Assembly (NCBI GenBank): GCA_022360595.1
Contig: JAKSCN010000430.1
Coordinates: 1 to 10,362, forward strand
Reading direction: 5' to 3'
DNA length: 10,362 nucleotides
From: Chromatiales bacterium
GTDB taxonomy: Bacteria; Pseudomonadota; Gammaproteobacteria; Chromatiales; Chromatiaceae
A program made the translations under genes and the position numbers. The notes beneath the pieces are model-generated. The model had not been told where the DNA came from, did not search any database, and was given only the letters and a program-made list of their open reading frames with translations. How positions within the stretch are numbered: the first letter of the stretch is position 1; each line of letters starts with the position of its first letter. Positions 5,760 through 10,362 of the stretch are shown one piece after another.

Positions 5760-5937
5760 CTGTTAACACTAATTTCATTGTCACTGCAAAGGCCCCTCAT
5801 AAGATTTGGTAAAGGGGGGGCTAAAAAATGCTACTCAGCGTTACTTGTCGCTTATTTGAAGCGACGCAAACTGCGTTCTTCGGCCTTGTTTGGTGCCTTT
5901 TTAGGCTCAACAGCGGCAATCAAATTAGTGTTAACAG
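5760..5937. mobile_element. MITE-like element with perfect 16-bp inverted repeats
   Basis: CTGTTAACACTAATTT at 5760-5775 is exactly repeated in inverse at 5922-5937, bounding 178 bp. A few outer bases pair partly, so the true ends may lie near 5755 and 5942. Inside are two smaller hairpins: GTCGCTT/AAGCGAC (5847-5853 with 5859-5865, 5-nt loop) and CCCCT/AGGGG (5793-5797 with 5813-5817). No transposase is encoded; a 71-codon frame across it lacks a ribosome site and is probably spurious. I could not define a target-site duplication. Size, terminal repeats and internal structure fit a non-autonomous miniature transposable element. It sits about 14 bp upstream of the pagL ribosome site. Confidence 0.65.
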
Positions 5938-5942
5938 GTCCT

Positions 5943-6238
5943 AATCACGGAGCAGGTGATTCCCTCATTTTTATTGCTTTTAATGAGGTTTAGTGTTGCT
6001 CGAGTTATACACAAAAGATAGTCGGGTATCCTGAATAATACAAAGAGGGAGGCTAAGGATGGTTGGATAGACAATTGCGCAGTCTTTTCTGTAGTTCCAC
6101 AAAGAGTGGTAACTCTCACTATATTTATTGCCTCTCTAAAGCGGATACTCCAATGGTAAATTTTATCGGCTATCTGTTTGGCGTTGGCTGCTTTTAAGTG
6201 CACTCAATGAGCGTCTACTCAATGGGGGTGTGGAGGCC
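5943..6238. other. Intergenic, nothing identified
   Basis: About 300 bp between the inverted-repeat element and the 3' end of the DinB gene. Only short frames without ribosome sites are present. CTCAATG occurs twice about 17 bp apart near 6205-6222, with no evident role. No convincing terminator, RNA gene or transposase fragment was seen. Confidence 0.4.
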
Positions 6239-6778
6239 CTAGGAGTATTCGTCGGAAATGATCTCGACCATATCCGTATCGCCAAAATCCACCCCTGCTT
6301 GTGAGAGTAGGGTTGTGGCCTGACCGCGGTGGTGGGTCTGGTGGAAAAAGAGATGGCTGATAAGACTGGCGTAGTTTTTTCGGTAACTGATACCTTTCAT
6401 GTTTTTGTAACTGAGGGTGTCGCTTAGAGCCTGTTCCGGTAGGGCATCGGTCCAAGCGATGATCATCTCGTCTATGGCTGTCTGGGCTTCTGTGAGACTG
6501 TCTAGCTGAGGGTAGAGTATCTGATCCAGTGAAGCCGGTTGGGGCCAGTCGTGAATGGGGGCGAGCGCTTCTCTGCTTGAAGGGTGAGTAGAGAAACGCC
6601 TCAACCAGATGGTGTCGCCAACCAGGGTGTGGTTGAGTGTACCCAGCAGTGAGCCGAAGAATGCCCCTCTGTTCTTGGAGATCTCCTCTTCCGACAGCTT
6701 GGCGGCTACACTATGAATCCGCTGATTCATCAGTTGATTGTATCGGCTGAAGAGGCGGAATTGATCGAGCATGTTCAT
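6239..6778 (-). CDS. DinB-family metal-binding protein
   Basis: The start is set at the ATG at 6778, giving MNMLDQFRLFSRYNQLMNQR and 179 residues, a usual DinB length. The frame extends to 6832, but the extra 18 residues look unrelated. The protein shows the four-helix-bundle DinB/YfiT pattern with a probable metal triad: H50 in the LNHTLVGD segment, then H146 and H150 in HLFFHQTHHRGQ. In B. subtilis dinB is DNA-damage inducible, but most relatives are metal-dependent thiol transferases or are uncharacterised, so no reaction is assigned. This DinB is unrelated to E. coli DNA polymerase IV. It diverges from greB across about 214 bp that should hold promoters for both. Confidence 0.85.
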   Translation of the reverse strand: MNMLDQFRLFSRYNQLMNQRIHSVAAKLSEEEISKNRGAFFGSLLGTLNHTLVGDTIWLRRFSTHPSSREALAPIHDWPQPASLDQILYPQLDSLTEAQTAIDEMIIAWTDALPEQALSDTLSYKNMKGISYRKNYASLISHLFFHQTHHRGQATTLLSQAGVDFGDTDMVEIISDEYS

Positions 6779-6992
6779 AGAGGTGATTCCCAGTGGCTGT
6801 ATAATGTCCAAGCTGTAAACGGGGCATATCATAAGGTTTTATTGTTCGATAGTCTTCAGGTTCTATTGAGGAGCGGGGGCTGTGGGCAGAGTGGTGGCGT
6901 GAATCGGGCGATGCAGCAGTGCGGCCCCAATCGCCAATGGGTTTCCTGTTATATGTTATTGTCAATCAGCGTATTTGCGAGGTGTTTTTACT

Positions 6993-7493
6993 ATGGGGCG
7001 TTATCGTCCACCCCAACCCAAAAGTTCAGTCTATATTACGGCGGATGGCTTTGAGCGTCTGCAGCAGGAGTCGAAAGATATCTGGGTGCGGCGCAGAGAG
7101 GTGACCAAAGCGTTGGCTGCTGCCGCCGCTGAAGGCGACCGGTCGGAGAACGCTGAGTATATCTATCGTAAGAAAGAGCTGCGTGAGATTGACCGGCGTA
7201 TCCGCTATCTTCAGAAGCGGCTGCCCGATCTGAAGGTGGTGAATAGTGTGCCGACCGACCCTGAAAAGGTGTTCTTTGGCGCCTGGGTTACGTTGGAGAA
7301 TAGTGAGGGGGATGAGGTCTGTTATCGTATCGTCGGGGCAGATGAGTTTGACCCGGAGAAGGGCTGGATCAGCATCGACTCGCCGGTGGCCAAGGCACTG
7401 CTGAAGCGCGCTATCGATGACGAGGTGGTGGTCAAAACCCCTCAGGGTGAGATGCGTTACTGGGTGGTTGATGTCGCCTATACTGCGCAGTGA
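6993..7493 (+). CDS. greB: Transcription elongation factor GreB
   Basis: The ATG at 6993 gives the typical N terminus MGRYRPPQPKSSVYIT and 166 residues; GAGG at 6979-6982 is the likely ribosome site. The N-terminal coiled coil (about 15-80) holds EGDRSENAEYIYRKKELREI at its tip region, including the conserved acidic pair D49 and E52, which position the catalytic Mg2+ in the RNA polymerase secondary channel. The C-terminal FKBP-like domain has FGAWVTLE, YRIVGADEFDP and ISIDSPVAKALL. GreB stimulates cleavage of backtracked RNA so that elongation can resume. IYRKKELREIDRR favours GreB over GreA. The alaX gene follows after 32 nt. Confidence 0.96.
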   Translation: MGRYRPPQPKSSVYITADGFERLQQESKDIWVRRREVTKALAAAAAEGDRSENAEYIYRKKELREIDRRIRYLQKRLPDLKVVNSVPTDPEKVFFGAWVTLENSEGDEVCYRIVGADEFDPEKGWISIDSPVAKALLKRAIDDEVVVKTPQGEMRYWVVDVAYTAQ

Positions 7494-7525
7494 AGACGTG
7501 GACAAGTTTTTGATGAGGAGCTGAG

Positions 7526-8236
7526 ATGACCGAAGAGCTGTTTCGTAATGACTCATATTTGAGAGAGTGTCAGGCCGTGGTGACCGGAGTAGATGAGCGC
7601 GGTATCCAGCTCGACAAGACAGTGTTCTACCCAACGGGTGGCGGTCAGCCCGGTGATACCGGCAGCCTTGTTTTGGCGGATGGTAGCCGAGTGGCTATCA
7701 CTAATACGGTTAAAGATCGGGAGAGCGGTGATCTCCTGCATCTGCCCGCTGAAGATAGTGCTCTGCCAGAGGTTGGGCAACCGGTGACTGCGGTAATCGA
7801 TTGGGATCGACGCTATCGCCTGATGCGAATGCACTCGGCCATGCATGTTCTCTGCTCGCTGATTGATGGCGGGGTGACGGGTGGAAGTGTTGGCACCGAC
7901 CGAAGCCGTATCGATTTTGATCTGGCGGAATCGCCTGATAAAGCGGAGTTGGAAGCGCGGATTAATCGATTAATTAGCGAGGGGCACGCCGTTGAGATCG
8001 GCTCAATCTCGGATGAGGAGCTGGAGGCCAATCCTGAGTTGATTCGGACTATGTCGGTAAAACCGCCGATGGGAGCGGGCCAGGTACGGACGGTGCGTAT
8101 TCAGAATGTCGATTATCAACCTTGTGGCGGCACCCATGTGCGATCGAGCAGTGAGATCGGTGCTATTCGGGTGGGGAAGATCGAGAAGAAAGGACGGCAA
8201 AATCGTCGTATAAACATTCATCTGGTCGATGAATAA
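7526..8236 (+). CDS. alaX: Alanyl-tRNA editing protein AlaX (medium type)
   Basis: GAGGAG at 7515-7520 precedes the ATG. The 236-residue protein is a stand-alone homologue of the AlaRS editing domain. The N-terminal part carries the Gly-rich FYPTGGGQPGDTGSL (34-48) typical of AlaX-M. The zinc site is complete: H103 and H107 in RMHSAMHVL, C200 and H204 in CGGTH. The C terminus IGAIRVGKIEKKGRQNRRI is the usual tail. The enzyme hydrolyses mischarged Ser- or Gly-tRNAAla in the cytoplasm. It lacks the aminoacylation and C-Ala domains. Position just after greB suggests co-transcription; the association with a serine/threonine-type dehydratase downstream is suggestive but may be chance. Confidence 0.92.
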   Translation: MTEELFRNDSYLRECQAVVTGVDERGIQLDKTVFYPTGGGQPGDTGSLVLADGSRVAITNTVKDRESGDLLHLPAEDSALPEVGQPVTAVIDWDRRYRLMRMHSAMHVLCSLIDGGVTGGSVGTDRSRIDFDLAESPDKAELEARINRLISEGHAVEIGSISDEELEANPELIRTMSVKPPMGAGQVRTVRIQNVDYQPCGGTHVRSSSEIGAIRVGKIEKKGRQNRRINIHLVDE

Positions 8237-8323
8237 TTGTCCCCAGGGGTAACGGGCCCTAGAAAAACTTCTGCACTTATGAAGTGTTCAGTGGTCTGTT
8301 GATTAGCCGCATGAGAGGGGGAC

Positions 8324-9322
8324 ATGTTGAACGAGCAGTATAAAGAGTATCCGGTCGGTTTGACTGAGGTGATCCGTGCCAAGAGCATGGTCTATCGATG
8401 GTTGAAACCGACTCAGTTGATCCGCAATAGTGGTCTCTCGGACCATCTCGGTGTGGAGATCTACTTCAAGCACGAAAACCACAATCCTACCGGCAGCTTC
8501 AAGATACGCGGCGGTGTCAATCTGATGGGACACCTGCAGTGTGGTGGCGTGCAAGGGGTGATCACCTTTTCGACAGGCAATCATGGTCTGTCGGTAGCCA
8601 CCTCGGCAGTCTGGCATGGCATCGACGCCGTTGTCGTGGTGCCTGAGAATAATAATCCGGCGAAAAATCGAAAAATTAGAGAGACAGGGGCTGAGCTGGT
8701 GGAGGCGGGCTCTACTTTTGAAGAGGCCGCGACTGTGGTGGAGGAGCTGTGTCAGCAGCGGGGGCTCTACTATGTTCATCCGGCTAATGAGCCGCATCTG
8801 ATCAATGGTGTGGGTACTGAGTTTCTGGAGATTATCGAACAGTTGCCTGATCTGGATGCGGTGATTGTACCCATCGGGGCGGGCAGCGAAGCGGCGGCGG
8901 CCATCGTAACCCTGAAAACCATCAATCCCGATATCGAAGTCTATGCGGTGCAGGCGGTAGCGTCTCCTGCAGCGCATAACTCCTGGCAATCGGGGGTTAT
9001 TGAGTCGGCGCCAAACAAGACCTTTGCGGGTGGCTTTGCCACCGGTATCGCCTATGAAACACCCTTTTCGATCTATCAGTCTGAGCTGAGCGATTTTGTG
9101 TTGCTGACCGAAGAGGAGATCTATGAAGGGATCGCGTTGATGGCCTTCTATACCCAGAATCTGGTGGAAGGGGCGGGTGGCTCCACCATCGGTGCTGCCT
9201 TGAAGCTGAAAGAGAAACTGGCGGGCAAGAGGGTTGCGCTTCAGGTCAGTGGCTGTAACGCTTCACCTGAAGAGGTTCAACGTGCTTATGCACTGAGTGC
9301 CTTTGCCAAAGGTTGCACTTAA
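8324..9322 (+). CDS. Threonine/serine dehydratase-like PLP enzyme (fold type II)
   Basis: AGAGGGGG just upstream of the ATG is a strong ribosome site. The 332-residue protein is a fold-type II PLP enzyme. PLP-binding Lys60 lies in NPTGSFKIRGG, the substrate loop is STGNHG (83-88), and VEGAGG (281-286) and VSGCNAS (308-314) follow the threonine dehydratase/serine racemase order. There is no C-terminal ACT domain, so it resembles catabolic threonine/serine ammonia-lyases, EutB-like dehydratases or serine racemases and not biosynthetic IlvA. The phosphate loop reads PIGAGSE (183-189), where the family usually has GGGG plus a hydrophobic residue. Substrate is therefore uncertain. It lies 87 nt after alaX and 42 nt before proline dehydrogenase, consistent with amino-acid catabolism. 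Confidence 0.85.
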   Translation: MLNEQYKEYPVGLTEVIRAKSMVYRWLKPTQLIRNSGLSDHLGVEIYFKHENHNPTGSFKIRGGVNLMGHLQCGGVQGVITFSTGNHGLSVATSAVWHGIDAVVVVPENNNPAKNRKIRETGAELVEAGSTFEEAATVVEELCQQRGLYYVHPANEPHLINGVGTEFLEIIEQLPDLDAVIVPIGAGSEAAAAIVTLKTINPDIEVYAVQAVASPAAHNSWQSGVIESAPNKTFAGGFATGIAYETPFSIYQSELSDFVLLTEEEIYEGIALMAFYTQNLVEGAGGSTIGAALKLKEKLAGKRVALQVSGCNASPEEVQRAYALSAFAKGCT

Positions 9323-9334
9323 GTAACAACGGCT

Positions 9335-9351
9335 AGGCCCTAAACGGGCCT
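9335..9351 (+). promoter_or_regulatory. Intercistronic hairpin next to the proline dehydrogenase ribosome site
   Basis: AGGCCC and GGGCCT form a perfect 6-bp stem around a TAAAC loop. It ends one base before GAGGAAAG (9353-9360 region), the Shine-Dalgarno of the next gene. No T-tract follows, so it is not a classical terminator; it may stabilise the processed mRNA or tune initiation. Confidence 0.5.
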
Positions 9352-9364
9352 TGAGGAAAGTAGT

Positions 9365-10321
9365 ATGTTTAGACGAGTTTGGCAGTCGGTCATGATCTTT
9401 ATGGCGAGATCAGATGCCATTACCCGCTTTATGCAGAAGAGCCGGGCGACGTCGTTTCTGGTCAGTAAATACGTGGCAGGCAACACACCTGAACAAGGGG
9501 TTGAGAAGGCTCAAGCACTGCTTACCAAAGAGCGGTTGCGCAGTTCGCTGTTCTATCTGGGGGAGTATGTCGATAGCGCTGAACTGGCCCAACTCAATAT
9601 CGACAATAAGCTCGCTGTGGCGGGTGTGTTGGAGAATGGTGAACTTGATCTGCATATCTCGGTTGATCCGAGCCAGGTCGGTTTTGCGGTTGATCCGGCA
9701 AAGGCCAGGGAGGCGGTGTTTGGCATCGCCAAGCGTATCAAAGAGGCTGCCGGTGATCGTGAGGGCGTGCACTGCCTGATGCTCGATATGGAGGATGACT
9801 CCTATGTCGACCTGACCATCAGCCTGCACAATGAGCTCAAAGAGCAGGGCTATCCCCTGGCGCTGACGATGCAGGCCTATCTCAAGCGCACTGCTGATGA
9901 TATGCAGAAGCAGATCGATGCCGGTGGCCGAGTTCGTCTGGTGAAAGGGGCTTTTGTCGGCAGTGCGGATATTGCCTATACCACCCAGAGCGATATCAAG
10001 GATAACTACCGGCGGTTGGTTGCCATGATGTTGTCGCCCGAGGCGAAGCAGAGAGGCTTCTACCCGATTATTGCCACCCACGATGACAAGATCCATGAAT
10101 TCGCTATCGAGATCGCCAAGAAAAATGGTTGGCAGCAGGGAGAGTATGAGTTTGAGATGCTTCTGGGCGTGCGCCAGGATGTGGCTGACGCCTTGGCCGA
10201 GCGCGGTGAGCGGGTGCGTCTCTATGTTCCCTTTGGTCAGGATTGGTGGCCCTATGCGGTAAGACGCATCGGAGAAAATCCGCGCAATGGAGTGTTGCTG
10301 TTTAGATCACTGTTTTCTTAG
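9365..10321 (+). CDS. Proline dehydrogenase, monofunctional
   Basis: GAGGAAAG precedes the ATG at normal spacing. The 318-residue protein corresponds to the PRODH beta/alpha-barrel of PutA without the P5C dehydrogenase or DNA-binding parts, similar in length to Thermus/Bacillus-type enzymes. Motifs in order: LMLDMED (138-144), RVRLVKGAFVG (189-199), ATHD (237-240), YEFEMLLGVR (261-270) and LYVPFGQDWWPYAVRRIGEN (287-305), whose paired Arg300/Arg301 correspond to the proline-carboxylate-binding arginines. It oxidises L-proline to pyrroline-5-carboxylate with FAD and passes electrons to the membrane quinone pool. No P5C dehydrogenase is visible in the window. Preceded by the PLP dehydratase, it fits an amino-acid catabolic unit. 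Confidence 0.93.
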   Translation: MFRRVWQSVMIFMARSDAITRFMQKSRATSFLVSKYVAGNTPEQGVEKAQALLTKERLRSSLFYLGEYVDSAELAQLNIDNKLAVAGVLENGELDLHISVDPSQVGFAVDPAKAREAVFGIAKRIKEAAGDREGVHCLMLDMEDDSYVDLTISLHNELKEQGYPLALTMQAYLKRTADDMQKQIDAGGRVRLVKGAFVGSADIAYTTQSDIKDNYRRLVAMMLSPEAKQRGFYPIIATHDDKIHEFAIEIAKKNGWQQGEYEFEMLLGVRQDVADALAERGERVRLYVPFGQDWWPYAVRRIGENPRNGVLLFRSLFS

Positions 10322-10335
10322 GGCCTGTTAACGTT

Positions 10336-10362
10336 ATGCTCTACTTTGCTTATGGTTCGAAC
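10336..10362 (+). CDS. Start of a gamma-glutamylcyclotransferase-like gene (3' end outside window)
   Basis: Nine codons beginning at the ATG at 10336 read MLYFAYGSN, the diagnostic N-terminal strand and phosphate-binding-type loop (YGSN) of the GGCT/BtrG fold family. The gene runs off the window. It starts 14 nt after the proline dehydrogenase stop, with no obvious ribosome site (GGGCC is weak), so coupling to the upstream gene is possible. Family members form 5-oxoproline from gamma-glutamyl compounds; which substrate applies here cannot be judged from nine residues. Confidence 0.65.

Noticed and set aside
5778..5993. 71-codon plus-strand frame across the inverted-repeat element.
   Set aside because: TTG start without a ribosome site; the frame crosses the terminal repeat and its composition does not look coding.
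6779..6832. N-terminal extension of the DinB protein to an ATG at 6832.
   Set aside because: No ribosome site and no family-like sequence before MNMLDQF.
8303..8989. 228-codon minus-strand frame opposite the PLP dehydratase.
   Set aside because: Antisense shadow of a well-supported gene with clear motifs; Arg/His-rich composition typical of reverse frames.
10321..10335. GGGCCTGTTAAC resembles the end of the inverted-repeat element near 5937, hinting at another insertion-element end.
   Set aside because: Only about 9-10 bases match, no further similarity follows, and the next bases read as the start of a GGCT-like gene.
1..10362. CRISPR array, tRNA or rRNA genes.
   Set aside because: No regularly spaced repeats and no tRNA- or rRNA-like sequences were seen on either strand.

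Overview
The window looks like a chromosomal stretch from a gammaproteobacterium. The evidence is a typical GreB, a PagL-type lipid A deacylase, a cytochrome b561, an AlaX editing protein and outer-membrane barrels. The genus cannot be read from the sequence; a Chromatiales-like or related marine or sulfur-oxidising lineage is a guess. The left third (about 1-3050) is visibly more AT-rich and full of broken genes. The right third (about 6990 to the end) is GC-richer, tightly packed and looks like stable core genome.

Region A (1-2243) is an accessory island of polymorphic-toxin tips and immunity genes without any toxin backbone. The tail of one immunity-like gene comes first. On the opposite strand and meeting it tail to tail lies a two-gene unit, a SymE-family toxin overlapping an RNA 2'-phosphotransferase (kptA) by ATGA. 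Then come two orphan toxin-tip/immunity cassettes laid end to end. Both cassettes begin with the same 11-bp sequence (GTTGTTACAAA), read in the same frame as V-V-T, followed by K-G or N-G. The second copy starts on the last base of the first immunity gene's stop codon. Together the genes form a likely interbacterial-competition 'tip archive', with an RNA-targeting toxin and an RNA-repair enzyme inserted in it.

Region B (2244-3052) is decay: a frameshifted Y1 (REP-associated tyrosine) transposase, a frameshifted immunity-like gene, and a stretch with no identifiable intact gene.

Region C (3053-5937) is cell-envelope biology, all on the minus strand: a large omptin/Pom-like outer-membrane barrel, a cytochrome b561 with a clear 12-bp-stem terminator, and a PagL-type lipid A 3-O-deacylase with its catalytic His-Ser-Glu visible. 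A 178-bp element bounded by perfect 16-bp inverted repeats sits directly upstream of pagL and looks like a MITE.

Region D (6239-10362) has a DinB-family gene on the minus strand, diverging from a plus-strand run: greB, alaX, a fold-type II PLP dehydratase (threonine/serine type), a monofunctional proline dehydrogenase and the first nine codons of a gamma-glutamylcyclotransferase-like gene. Spacings of 32, 87, 42 and 14 nt suggest partial co-transcription. The latter genes fit amino-acid catabolism and translation quality control.
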